Positions 51,336 to 60,765 of a DNA stretch of 64,000 bases are shown here, piece by piece. A model generated the notes under the pieces. That model saw nothing but the letters and a program-made list of their open reading frames with translations, was not told the origin of the DNA and did no database searches. This DNA comes from Diaphorobacter ruginosibacter. GTDB lineage: Bacteria > Pseudomonadota > Gammaproteobacteria > Burkholderiales > Burkholderiaceae_C. The number at the start of each line of letters is the position of its first letter. The first letter of the stretch is position 1. The position numbers and the translations under genes are program-made. The stretch spans positions 3,906,001 to 3,970,000 of the forward strand of contig NZ_CP060714.1 of NCBI RefSeq assembly GCF_014395975.1, read 5' to 3'.

Positions 51336-53306
51336 TTAACAATCTGTTTGACAATACCGTGAATTGGGTAATTTCGCGGATAGCGTGCTCCGTCCCTTCG
51401 TCAGAACGCGGCGCAGGTCTCTTCTGGCAAAACCGGCCAAGGCCATTGACAGCAAGATCAGCGCCCACTGCCCCAGTGTGGGCACGGGCGTCACTGCCAT
51501 CGCGCCGGCCGTTGCCACCGTACCGCTGAACACCTGCGAGACGGGAGCACCCGAGGCTTTGACCAGCGCCACCGTCTGCGGCACGGCACTGCTGTCAGTC
51601 ACGGTCACCAGGCTGGTGTAGTTCCCCGCGGTGGTCGGTGTGCCACTGAGCACGCCGTCCGTCGACAGGCCCAGCCCCGCAGGCAGTGGCTTGCCGGGGT
51701 CCGTTGCCGTCCATGTGTACGGGGGCACGCCACCCGATGCAGTCAACGCCAGGTTGTAGGCCTTGCCCGCCTGGAGGCTGCCGAGGCTGGTCGTCGCGAT
51801 AAGCAACTCCGGCGCCGTGATCGTCAACACCCCTGCTACATGCGTAATGGCGTAGTTGTTGCTGACTGCGCCACTGGCCACAATGGAATAGGTTCCTGCA
51901 GGTGATGAAGAAGTCGCCGCTGTGGTGAACACTGGCTGCGCCATCAAGAATGCTGTCGTCTCGCCATTGACGAAGCCACTGTAAGTACCCGTCAGCGCTG
52001 GAATGGGTGAGCCTTCGGGGATACTCACGTTCGTCGCAGCGATGGTCAATGGAGCAGGTGCAATAGAAAGCGACAACGGGGTGATTGTGGTGGTCCCGCC
52101 GTTCGCATCCGTTGCCTGAACGTTGATGGCATAAGTGCCAGCAGCCAGACTGGGAAGGGTTGTCACCACGCCTGAATGACTTAACGAAACACCAGGCACC
52201 GGACTTTCAAGACTGTAGCTGATGGCGCCCTGGCCTCCGCTGGTCAGGGTGGCCAGTGATTGGTTGTATGTCGCACCATAAGTTCCCGCCGCCAGATTGT
52301 CTGTGAGCGCAAATGCGACGAAATTGGCTTGAGGATTTTTTGCTGAAGAAACGTTGTCGAGCTGGCATGTGTTGCCGACACCGGCGCAATCACCAGACCA
52401 ATGGGAAAACGAATAGCCTGAAACAGAAGTGGCCGTGCACGTGGCGCTTCCCCCAAACGGAACCGGGTTCTGCGAGCATGTCACTGCTCCCGTGGAAATG
52501 GGTGAGACGCTCAAAATCAACGGATACCCCACAGTTGCAGAGCAGCTTGCAGTGCTACCGCCCCCCGTCCCGCTGCAGGTCCAGCCATAGGTACTTGCCG
52601 AGGTGTTGATCACCGAAGCAACACCCGCACTACAAAGCTGCCCCGTGGGAGCACTTGCAAACACGCCGCCTGAAGCCGTTCCACACGCACCATTCACTGT
52701 CGCGTTGCCGATGAAGACGGTTTGGACTGGTGCGATGTCTTTTTCCATGACCATCGGAAACATCGGATCCATCATTTGAGTGGTCATTATGGCCGTGCCA
52801 CTTGCCTGCCCAAACTCGTAGTTCTGAGAAACAAGCGGGTTGGTAACACCGCTCACCACCACTTCCACTTCCGTGCCACCGGAGACTGAAACGCCTCCGC
52901 CGATGCTGGTATTCACAGCAAACCCAACCGTATTGCCACTTCCATAGGAACCACGGCAGATGGCCGTTCCGCCCATGGGGACAGGGTTCAGTGTGATGCT
53001 GGCAATCCTGTCACATGCCCCCGTCGCCACATCAAACCCCGGGGGAAAGTTCACATAGAACAAGGCTTCATCCGCATTGACATCTTGTTCGAGTGTGTAG
53101 GTGAACGTGTAATTGGTGGCGGCACCTGGCGCGGCATCGTCTGGTACAACGCTGACATGAGACAGCGCTCCTGCCGCCGCGGTTTGCAACATGAAAGTCA
53201 ATGCGGCAATAAGTGCGCTCAAGCAAAAGCGCAACGCGCGAGACCATGACCGGGCCTTGGCTATCTCGCACGCCATTCTTGCCTTAAAAAGTAAGGTGCG
53301 GCACAT
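51336..53306 (-). CDS. Exported MBG/Ig-module protein with IPTL-type C-terminal sorting signal (copy B)
   Basis: A 656-residue protein with a signal segment (LRFCLSALIAALTFMLQTAAAG). Residues about 48-180 form a conserved beta domain, then a cysteine-containing repeat (ACGTASGG to YGWTCSG), an InlB-like repeat (SGYSFSHWSGDCAGVG), an MBG-type module (PLTIAATNVSIPEGSPIPAL) and the Ig module shared with copy A. The tail is VPTLGQWALILLSMALAGFARR followed by an unusually long 27-residue extension, where most IPTL proteins stop soon after the basic residues. GGGGAGA precedes the ATG at 53306. The long extension could impair sorting or be a recent change of the stop codon. Confidence 0.84.
   Translation of the reverse strand: MCRTLLFKARMACEIAKARSWSRALRFCLSALIAALTFMLQTAAAGALSHVSVVPDDAAPGAATNYTFTYTLEQDVNADEALFYVNFPPGFDVATGACDRIASITLNPVPMGGTAICRGSYGSGNTVGFAVNTSIGGGVSVSGGTEVEVVVSGVTNPLVSQNYEFGQASGTAIMTTQMMDPMFPMVMEKDIAPVQTVFIGNATVNGACGTASGGVFASAPTGQLCSAGVASVINTSASTYGWTCSGTGGGSTASCSATVGYPLILSVSPISTGAVTCSQNPVPFGGSATCTATSVSGYSFSHWSGDCAGVGNTCQLDNVSSAKNPQANFVAFALTDNLAAGTYGATYNQSLATLTSGGQGAISYSLESPVPGVSLSHSGVVTTLPSLAAGTYAINVQATDANGGTTTITPLSLSIAPAPLTIAATNVSIPEGSPIPALTGTYSGFVNGETTAFLMAQPVFTTAATSSSPAGTYSIVASGAVSNNYAITHVAGVLTITAPELLIATTSLGSLQAGKAYNLALTASGGVPPYTWTATDPGKPLPAGLGLSTDGVLSGTPTTAGNYTSLVTVTDSSAVPQTVALVKASGAPVSQVFSGTVATAGAMAVTPVPTLGQWALILLSMALAGFARRDLRRVLTKGRSTLSAKLPNSRYCQTDC
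51448..51621 (-). repeat. Conserved 174-base module shared with the neighbouring IPTL gene (copy B)
   Basis: Partner of 49528-49701, same orientation, about 1.9 kb apart; 8 mismatches and no gaps by hand count. Confidence 0.9.
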
Positions 53307-53470
53307 TGAGTCAATCTCCCCATTTCATTTTTTGAAATTTCAGCCAACGCGGAACTAGCTTATTCCTACCTCGCCTGGAACCATGCGCCGAACAGTTCGT
53401 ACCTGAAGGCAGAGAACTGTCTGTGCATGCCCAGGAGGCACCGGATTCGGCTGAACACATGCGGCCCCGA

Positions 53471-56281
53471 TCAGCGCCCCCGGACGCGGCGTACCCCCAC
53501 TGCAGCGCATCCCGCCAAGACCATCGACAGCAACGCCAGCGCCCACTGCCTCAATGTGGGGACAGGCGTCACGGTCACCGCACCGACAGCTGCCACCGTG
53601 CCGCTGAAAACCTGCGAGACGGTAACGGCCGCAGCCTTGGCCTGCGTGACACCCACGCGCTGGGTGGCGACCTGCGGTGCTGCACTGCTGTCGGTCACGG
53701 TCACCAGGCTGGTGTAGTCCCCTGCGGTGGACGGTGTGCCGCTGAGCACACCATCCGCCGACAGGCTCAGCCCCGCAGGCAAGGGCTTACCGCCGTCCGT
53801 TGCCGTCCATGTATAAGGCGGCACGCCGCCCGATGCGGTCAGCGCCAGTCGGTAAGCCTTGCCCACCTCAAGGCTGCCGAGGCTGGTTGTTGTGATCGCC
53901 AAACGGGGAAGCACGATGGTGAATGTCTGCTGCACCCGCGCGGCAGGGGCGTAGCTCGCATTGCCCGCCTGATCGGCGTTGATGGTGCAGGTTCCCGCAC
54001 CCACGAAATTCACCACGTTGTCCGCCATGGTGCAAGTCCCCTCCACCGTGAAAACAACCGGGTTGCCCGATGCCCCGCCCTTGGCCGCCACGGTGTAGCG
54101 TCCGCCCACCACAGCCTCTGCCGGTGGCGAGGTGGTGAAGGTGATGATCTGACCGGCCAGCGTGCCCTGGTTGACGGTGACATCCAGCGTGGCGGTGATG
54201 CTGCTGTCGCCTTGACTGGTCACCGTGAGCGTGCGGGTGCCCAGCCCCGAGAACGTGGCGGCGAAGGCCACGCTGCCATCGGTTTGCCGGATGACGCCGG
54301 GCATCGTGTCGGCGGGATGGCTGCTGGTGATGAGCCATTGGGTGGTGTCATCGATGTGCTCGCCCACAGGATCCACCACATTCAGCCGCAACGGCACGGG
54401 TGCATTGGCCTCCATCGTGAGGACCGTACTGCCAGGCGGCGTGTCCACCGTGGCAGGCCCGCTGAGCATGGGAACGGGCAAGGGCAGGTTTTCAAACTCG
54501 ATGACGGTGCGCAGGTTGTGGCCCGGCATGCTGACAATGCCCTGATAGCGACCCACGCTGCGGTTGGCTCGCGCATTTTTGAGTTGATAGCCCATGGACT
54601 CCTTTGAATCTGGAGGGTCTTGATCCGCCGGATTGGGATCCGTCGCCATCACCGCGCTGGCACCCGCCGTGGGCACAATGATGTTGATGGGCGTGATGTA
54701 GGGTCGGGATATTTTCTTCCAGCGTGCCCATGGACTGATCTTGAGCGTGGGGGCGTCCTGGCGTACGAAGAGTTGCCCGAGGCGTGCGCGCACCGACGAG
54801 ACGGAGACGTCGTAGCTCAGAGAATAGCGGCTGTCGTGCTGGTCAAACATCGCCTGGACGCTGAACAATGACTGCTCCGGTTCCGACTCGTCCACGAGGA
54901 CGGTGACAAGTCGTGGCCCATGCGCGGTGCGCGTGTTGTTGTCGCTGTCCATCGACAGCGGCTGCTGCAGGTTGGTGGTCCCCGCGTAGGCAATGTTCGG
55001 CGCACTGGCATCGCGGACAAAGGCATTCGCCAGACTGTCCAGATAGGGCTTGCTGGTGTCGAGCAATAGCTGCTGGTTGGGCACATCACGGTCCAGTGCA
55101 AGGACGGCCATCCGATCCTGCGGCGGCGGCTCACTCCAGCCGTCGTTCCAGGAACGCACCGGGTTGGTCTGATCGATCGAGGCTCGGTGGAAAAAGCTGA
55201 CCTCTGGCGAGATGCCTGAAGCGTCCTGTACCGGCGTGTTCACGAAAAGAATGAGCGACTGCTTGCCCTTCACGGGGCCCGCAAAGATGAGCGAATTGCG
55301 CAAAGAATCTCCACCCAGGTTCAGCGTTGAGCCGTCAACGAGCGCATAGGCCCGATTTCCTGGGGCTCCGCTCATCGACAGGTTTTCGTCCTGACTGAAA
55401 TTTTGCGAGGCGACCGCCGGATCGGTGGAAGATTGGCGCACGCTGGTGGTGCTGGTGGCGCGCTGGGTATATCCCGCCGCGTCGGTGAGCGAAATCAGCA
55501 ACTGCGGTTGGTGCATCACATGTGCCGCACCCACCTCCTGCTCCTTGCTTGCAAACTCAAAACTGCTGTACTCGGCATCAGGTGTCGGTGTAGATGCAGG
55601 TGTGGCAGCGCCGGGACAGGCACCAGGAATAGCGCTCACGGTGAACATCGATTCGACGTTCTTGTCCATTCGGTCCTTGACCAGTGAGGTGACATCGAAG
55701 CTGTAGAAGCCTCGCTCGGTGATGCAAAGGGGCTCCGCAGGATGGTCTGCGTCGGTAGCGGCCCCACCGGAAGCGCCTCCTCCAGCTGTGTTTTGCACCA
55801 CCTGGTCACAGCCGGCGGGCTCCTCATCCTCGCGCGCAAAGCAGTCTGCACCCACCTTGTGGGCGCTGGCAATCTTCAGGTAGCCGGGCGTCGTCACTTT
55901 GTCCACATACAGCACCAGGCGCGCGCTGGCCACCTTGCTGCTGTTCAAGGTATAGCTTTCCGGCGTCACGCTGGCCTCATTCTTGGTACTGTCGACCAGC
56001 AACTTGAACATGGAGCCGCCGGGCAACGTCGCGTAGCTGAACTTGAGCTGCGTGCTGGCGTCGCGATTCACCAGCAACCGGGATTCGCGCGGAGCGTAGT
56101 GGGAGTTGGAGTTGGAAGCGGTGCGATAGGCATCCGCCACCAGGGGGGTCTCGATCCACGACGGCTTGACGGCGTTGCCGCACGCCTGCAACAGGACCAC
56201 GCCGGCCATCATCGCCAGCCAATGCACGATACGGCGCACGGTGTCCGCGCCGTCTGGAGGGGTTGTTTTCATGGAGTCCAT
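53471..56281 (-). CDS. Large exported protein with lipobox-like N-terminus, Ig module and IPTL-type tail (copy C)
   Basis: A 936-residue protein. The N-terminal segment VHWLAMMAGVVLLQACGN contains a lipobox-like LQAC, suggesting lipidation. The next 650 residues form an unrecognised beta-rich region with YSFDVTSLVKDRMD and several short Ser/Thr-rich stretches. The C-terminal part repeats the A/B pattern: NADQAGNASYAPAARVQQTF, SGGVPPYTWTATDGG, LSADGVLSGTP and the tail VPTLRQWALALLSMVLAGCAA with a basic end. The start at 56281 has AGGAGG seven bases upstream, and longer frames lack any site. Having both a lipobox and a sorting tail is odd; processing may release or re-anchor the protein. Confidence 0.8.
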   Translation of the reverse strand: MDSMKTTPPDGADTVRRIVHWLAMMAGVVLLQACGNAVKPSWIETPLVADAYRTASNSNSHYAPRESRLLVNRDASTQLKFSYATLPGGSMFKLLVDSTKNEASVTPESYTLNSSKVASARLVLYVDKVTTPGYLKIASAHKVGADCFAREDEEPAGCDQVVQNTAGGGASGGAATDADHPAEPLCITERGFYSFDVTSLVKDRMDKNVESMFTVSAIPGACPGAATPASTPTPDAEYSSFEFASKEQEVGAAHVMHQPQLLISLTDAAGYTQRATSTTSVRQSSTDPAVASQNFSQDENLSMSGAPGNRAYALVDGSTLNLGGDSLRNSLIFAGPVKGKQSLILFVNTPVQDASGISPEVSFFHRASIDQTNPVRSWNDGWSEPPPQDRMAVLALDRDVPNQQLLLDTSKPYLDSLANAFVRDASAPNIAYAGTTNLQQPLSMDSDNNTRTAHGPRLVTVLVDESEPEQSLFSVQAMFDQHDSRYSLSYDVSVSSVRARLGQLFVRQDAPTLKISPWARWKKISRPYITPINIIVPTAGASAVMATDPNPADQDPPDSKESMGYQLKNARANRSVGRYQGIVSMPGHNLRTVIEFENLPLPVPMLSGPATVDTPPGSTVLTMEANAPVPLRLNVVDPVGEHIDDTTQWLITSSHPADTMPGVIRQTDGSVAFAATFSGLGTRTLTVTSQGDSSITATLDVTVNQGTLAGQIITFTTSPPAEAVVGGRYTVAAKGGASGNPVVFTVEGTCTMADNVVNFVGAGTCTINADQAGNASYAPAARVQQTFTIVLPRLAITTTSLGSLEVGKAYRLALTASGGVPPYTWTATDGGKPLPAGLSLSADGVLSGTPSTAGDYTSLVTVTDSSAAPQVATQRVGVTQAKAAAVTVSQVFSGTVAAVGAVTVTPVPTLRQWALALLSMVLAGCAAVGVRRVRGR

Positions 56282-56515
56282 GCCGATCCTCCTGCGCCAT
56301 ATAGAGGAGAAATTTTCAAGATGACGAGCCGCCCGGCCAAACGTGAAACCGACGCACAACTCGCCACCCGGCATTACACCCGTTAACAGTTGGCCTGCCC
56401 ATCCCGTAAATTGGTGAATTTCCGCCGCGACTGCAGCATCGCCACGGGACTCACGCCAGCGCAAGCCATAGGCTCCCTGCGAGCCAGCATCCCGAGCGGC
56501 GATGCCGGGCCCGGG

Positions 56516-56923
56516 CTACACCGGCACGTTCGGAGCCAGGGGCAGGACCATGCGCGCCATGATGCGCTTCAGTGCATCGTCGGTGTGGGTACTCAAGCCT
56601 GTATGGACAGGCGACATTTGAATCACGCTGCTGCGCTTGGCGGTCAGCCAATGAAAGCGTGCGCGCATCGGCAACTGCGCGATCGGGCCGCCGGCGGGGT
56701 GCCCCGCGCAAATCGCCACGATGCTCCCGAGATGGCGGTGAATCATGTCCAGGTCCACGTCAGGATCGAGCGCCAGCAGGCGCGCCTCGGGAAGCGCGAT
56801 GGCAGCCTGCAGGTAGCCGGACTTCTGGCAGGAGAGGATGACGCCCGCGTTCACAAACTCCTCTCGCTCCACGCGCGGCACCACGCGCACGATGGCGTAG
56901 TCGTACAGGTCATACCCGTCCAT
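56516..56923 (-). CDS. DUF3037 family protein
   Basis: A 135-residue cytoplasmic protein of the DUF3037 family: YDYAIVRVVPRVEREEFVNAGVILSC at the N-terminus is the characteristic block. AAGGAG precedes the ATG at 56923, which overlaps the end of the HipA-like kinase gene by 14 bases. DUF3037 and HipA-like genes are recurrent neighbours from memory, so the two likely work together. The molecular role is unknown. Confidence 0.85.
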   Translation of the reverse strand: MDGYDLYDYAIVRVVPRVEREEFVNAGVILSCQKSGYLQAAIALPEARLLALDPDVDLDMIHRHLGSIVAICAGHPAGGPIAQLPMRARFHWLTAKRSSVIQMSPVHTGLSTHTDDALKRIMARMVLPLAPNVPV

Positions 56924-57758
56924 TGATGACTCCTTGCAACCAGCGGCTGCGATCATTCAACCGGGCCAGAAAATAATTCACATAGGCGGCGCGATGCGCC
57001 TCGGGATCGGCCAGCGCCGCGCTCTGCAGGTCCTGCGCGGCCTGTTGCAGAAAGCAGTCCGGTACGGTCTGCAGGATGGCCGTCAGCACGGGCAATGTCA
57101 GGCGTGAAGCCATGCCCGCATCGACCCGGGCCAGCTGCGTTGCACGGTGCAGCAGCACATGTTCCAGGCTGGGGGCAAAAGGCTTGCCGGGATCCGCGAC
57201 ATGCCCGTCCCATGCATGGTGAAATGTCAAGGTAGCGCCATGGTCAATCAGCCAGGGGGCTCGCATCCACATCAGCATGTTGGTGTTGCGTGCCGTTCTG
57301 TCGACATTGCTGACCAGCGTATCGAACCACACGGTGCGCGAGGCAAACTCCTCGCTCACGCTGTCCACTGCAGGGTCGAAGTTCACCGAGCCAGGCAGGT
57401 AGTCCAACCCCACGTTCACGCCTTCGCTGGCGCGGATCAGATCCTGAATTTCCGGATCCGGCTCGGTCTGCGCCAACCGGGCGGACAGGCTTGCCAGAAC
57501 CAGCTCCGGAACGGGCAATTCCAATGCGCGTGCAATGCCGCCGGAGATCAACTCCGCCATCAAAGCCCGCACACCCTGGCCTGCCCCACGAAACTTGAGC
57601 ACGTACATGCCCCAATCGTCCGCCTCCACGATGGCGGGCATGGAGCCGCCTTCGCGTAACGGCGTCACATAACGCTCAACCACCACGGTGCGTAGTGCAT
57701 TGGTGCTCAAGTCGGTCATGGGCGCTGGAGGTTGACGCGGGATCTCGAATATCGACAT
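56910..57758 (-). CDS. HipA-like kinase family protein
   Basis: A 282-residue protein of the small HipA-like group without the HipB antitoxin partner. Kinase-like residues are present: Lys55 in MYVLKFRG, the catalytic loop VSNVDRTARNTNM (Asp153, Asn158) and the metal Asp172 in LIDHG. It is shorter than E. coli HipA (440 residues) and lacks its N-terminal subdomain. AAGGGAATC precedes the ATG at 57758. The following DUF3037 gene overlaps it by 14 bases, a conserved pairing. Its substrate and whether it acts as a toxin are unknown. Confidence 0.82.
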   Translation of the reverse strand: MSIFEIPRQPPAPMTDLSTNALRTVVVERYVTPLREGGSMPAIVEADDWGMYVLKFRGAGQGVRALMAELISGGIARALELPVPELVLASLSARLAQTEPDPEIQDLIRASEGVNVGLDYLPGSVNFDPAVDSVSEEFASRTVWFDTLVSNVDRTARNTNMLMWMRAPWLIDHGATLTFHHAWDGHVADPGKPFAPSLEHVLLHRATQLARVDAGMASRLTLPVLTAILQTVPDCFLQQAAQDLQSAALADPEAHRAAYVNYFLARLNDRSRWLQGVINGRV

Positions 57759-57897
57759 GTTGATTCCCTTTGCTGCCATAGCCGTACGCCCTTGCCTGTT
57801 CCGGAGCACCTCCGAAAGCCGCAGGGCGCACTCAATGCCTCGCATTATGAAAGCGGCTCGATGGCCCTGCCGGCCAACAGCGCCAAAGGGGGCTCTG

Positions 57898-59328
57898 TCA
57901 GGCGAGTCGCTGCTTTTGCCGGGCCAGGTGCGGGCCGGAGGCCGTCCGGGCTGCGTACATGCGGTAGCCCACTGTCAGAAGCCCGAACCAGATGGGGGCC
58001 ACATACAACGCGATGCGGGTGCTCGCGTCCAGCGCGAGGCACCCCAGGACCACCAGCAGAAACGCCAGCACAAACCAGTTCGTGAACGGCGCTCCGGGCA
58101 TGCGGTACGAGACGGCTGCGGCTTGGCCTTGCCGGACGGCACGGCGGTAGCGCAGATGGGCATAGACGATGATGCCCCAGGTCCATACCGCACCAATGGT
58201 GGCAATGCTGGTCACGTAGATGAACGCCTCCTCCGGCACCAGGTAGTTGAGCACCACACCCACCAGCATGAACGCAGCCGAGAGCACGATGCCGGCAGCC
58301 GGTACATGGCGTGAGTTGACTCTGCCGAGACGCGCCGGCGCCTGCTTGAACTGGGCCAGCGTGTAGAGCATGCGCCCCGTGCTGAAAATGCCGCTGTTGC
58401 ATGACGACGCGGCCGCCGTGATGACCACGAAATTGATGATGCCGGCCGCAGCGGGAACACCCAGCTTCTCGAAGACATGGACGAAGGGACTCATGTCCGG
58501 GCTGAGTTCATTCCATGGCACCAGCGACATGATGACGATCAGGGCGCCGACGTAGAAGATAAGGATGCGATAGACGATGCTGTTGGTGGCGCGGGGCAGC
58601 ACTTTCTCGGGTGCCTCGGCCTCCCCGGCAGTGACGCCGATCAGCTCGACACCGGTGTAGGCAAAGCAGGCTATCTGCAAGGTGAACACCACGCCGACCA
58701 TGCCCATGGGCGCAAAGCCGCCATGCGACCAGAGGTTGGAGAAACTGGCGGTCTGACCCAGAGGCCCCCAGCCGGTCATGATGATGGCCACTCCCAGCAC
58801 CAGGGTCGCGACGATGGTGACGACCTTGATCAGGGCGAACCAGAACTCCAGCTCACCGAAGACCTTGACTGCGATAAGGTTCACTCCCAGCAGCACGGCC
58901 AGCGTGGCAAGTGCCGGAACCCATTGCGGTATCGCGGGAAACCAGTAGTGAGCATAGATGCCGATGGCCGTCAGTTCCGCCATGCCCGTGACCACCCAGG
59001 TGAACCAGTAGGTCCAGCCAGTGACAAAGCCCGCCCAGGGGCTCACATAGGTCTCGGCATACGTGGCAAAGGAGCCCGCCACAGGGCGGTGCACCAGCAA
59101 CTCGCCCAAGGCACGCATGATGAAGAAGATGGCCAGTCCGGCGATGGCATAGCTGACCAGCAGCAGCGGCCCCGCCTTGTGAATGGCCTTGGCGGAACCA
59201 AGGAACAGGCCCACGCCGATGGCGCCCCCGAGGGCAATCAGCTGGATATGCCTGTCCTTGAGCCCGCGCTCAAGTTCTCCTTGGGTGTGAGGCAGCCCTC
59301 CGGCTGCCGTGCAGTCTGTGCGATCCAT
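57898..59328 (-). CDS. cycA: D-serine/D-alanine/glycine-type amino acid permease
   Basis: A 476-residue APC permease with 12 predicted helices. The start MDRTDCTAAGGLPHTQGELERGLKDRHIQLIALGGAIGVGLFLGSA resembles CycA, and GELEFWFALIKVVTI and MVGVVFTLQIACFAYTGVELIG are conserved in that group. GGAGA precedes the ATG at 59328. It is downstream of dadA (104-base gap) under a glycine riboswitch, which supports glycine or D-alanine import. A related amino acid permease at 22721 shows that this family is duplicated in the window. Confidence 0.87.
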   Translation of the reverse strand: MDRTDCTAAGGLPHTQGELERGLKDRHIQLIALGGAIGVGLFLGSAKAIHKAGPLLLVSYAIAGLAIFFIMRALGELLVHRPVAGSFATYAETYVSPWAGFVTGWTYWFTWVVTGMAELTAIGIYAHYWFPAIPQWVPALATLAVLLGVNLIAVKVFGELEFWFALIKVVTIVATLVLGVAIIMTGWGPLGQTASFSNLWSHGGFAPMGMVGVVFTLQIACFAYTGVELIGVTAGEAEAPEKVLPRATNSIVYRILIFYVGALIVIMSLVPWNELSPDMSPFVHVFEKLGVPAAAGIINFVVITAAASSCNSGIFSTGRMLYTLAQFKQAPARLGRVNSRHVPAAGIVLSAAFMLVGVVLNYLVPEEAFIYVTSIATIGAVWTWGIIVYAHLRYRRAVRQGQAAAVSYRMPGAPFTNWFVLAFLLVVLGCLALDASTRIALYVAPIWFGLLTVGYRMYAARTASGPHLARQKQRLA

Positions 59329-59432
59329 GTTGGTTGTCTCCGTTTTTGTGATGCACGCGGCAACAGTCACCCCGCACGGGGCGCAATGGCTGCCGCGATC
59401 GGTTGATGATGGAAAAAGCCAGTACCCTGAAC

Positions 59433-60701
59433 TTATGCGCTGGCGTGCGCGAGGGGTGCGGGCCGCGGCCTCGCGGTGGTGCCGCCCATGGACTGCTGGA
59501 CGATGTCGCCGATCATGTCTGCGGTGACTGCAGACAGGGTCCAGCCCAGGTGGCCGTGGCCGGTGTTGTAGAAGACGCAGGGCTTGCTGCCCCGCCCAAC
59601 GCGCGGCAGCATGTCCGGCATCATGGGACGCAGGCCGGCCCAGGGCACGACGCTGCGGGTGCTGACGCCCGGAAAGCAGGCCTGCACCCAATCGATGAGC
59701 GGGCGGATGCGGTCGGCACGGATGTCCTTGTTGTAGCCGTTGAACTCGGCCGTGCCGGCCACGCGGAAGCGATCATCGCCCAGGCGGCTGGTGACTAGCT
59801 TGGTCTCGTCGTCCAGGAGGCTCACGACCGGCGCGGATGCCCGGCTGGTTTCGTCGAGCAAGTTGACCGTGATCGAGTAGCCCTTGACCGGATAGATATT
59901 GACATGGTCGCCCAGACTGGCGGCCAGCTCGCGGCTCGCCGTACCGGCGCATACCACGATGCCGTCGAAAGAGGTCGTGGCGGTTTCCTTTCCATGGCGC
60001 ACGGTCACGCTGGCCTGCCTGCCGTTGCTTGCCACGGAAAGAATCTCCTGCCCGTACAGGCAGCTCACGCCCAGGCGATCACACGCGGCAGCCAGGCCGC
60101 TGGTGAACTTGTGGATGTCGCCGGTCGAATCACTCTCCGTGAAGTAACCGCCATAGAAGGTGCCGGACAGGGTCGGCTCGATGGACCGCATTTCCTGCGG
60201 GGTCACTGCACGCCGCTCCAGTCCGCCCTGAGCCAGCAGCTTCGAGACCTTGCCGGCATGCTCGAAGCCCGCCTGGTCGCGGTAGATATGAAGAATGCCC
60301 TCTTTCTTCAGGTCGAAACCGATGCCTTCCTGTTCAGCCCAGGAAAAGAGGTGCTCACGCGCTGCAATGGCCAGCCTGGCCGTCTCCACGGTGTTCTTCT
60401 GGTAGTGCGGAATGGCCGAGAGAAACTCGACAAACCACGTGAGCTTGTGCCAGCTCGGCTTGGGGTTGAGCAACAGCGGTGCATCGCTCTTGAGCATCCA
60501 CTTGAGGCCCTTGAGGATGGTGGACCAATGGGTCCATACCTCGGCGTTCGATGCCGAGAGTTGTCCGCCGTTGGCAAACGATGTCTCCATGGCGGCGTAG
60601 CGCTGCTTCTCGAACAAGGTGACGGAAAACCCGCGCCTGGCCAGGGCATAGGCCGTGGTCACGCCCGTGATGCCGCCTCCGATAACGGCGATTGTCTTCA
60701 T
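59433..60701 (-). CDS. dadA: D-amino acid dehydrogenase
   Basis: A 422-residue flavoprotein of the DadA family. The FAD motif is AVIGGGITGVTTAYALARRG at residues 5-24, followed by TSFANGGQLSASNAEVWTHW, a DadA-specific block; the C-terminal FAD contact is YNTGHGHLGWTLSA. The enzyme oxidises D-alanine and related amino acids, passing electrons to the respiratory chain at the inner membrane. It is preceded by a tandem glycine riboswitch and followed by cycA, so in this organism it probably serves glycine and/or D-alanine catabolism. Confidence 0.92.
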   Translation of the reverse strand: MKTIAVIGGGITGVTTAYALARRGFSVTLFEKQRYAAMETSFANGGQLSASNAEVWTHWSTILKGLKWMLKSDAPLLLNPKPSWHKLTWFVEFLSAIPHYQKNTVETARLAIAAREHLFSWAEQEGIGFDLKKEGILHIYRDQAGFEHAGKVSKLLAQGGLERRAVTPQEMRSIEPTLSGTFYGGYFTESDSTGDIHKFTSGLAAACDRLGVSCLYGQEILSVASNGRQASVTVRHGKETATTSFDGIVVCAGTASRELAASLGDHVNIYPVKGYSITVNLLDETSRASAPVVSLLDDETKLVTSRLGDDRFRVAGTAEFNGYNKDIRADRIRPLIDWVQACFPGVSTRSVVPWAGLRPMMPDMLPRVGRGSKPCVFYNTGHGHLGWTLSAVTADMIGDIVQQSMGGTTARPRPAPLAHASA

Positions 60702-60765
60702 GATGATCCAGCTCCAGATACGTCAAAGGGATGGAGCCCGTGCGCACCATGCGCATCGGACGCCC

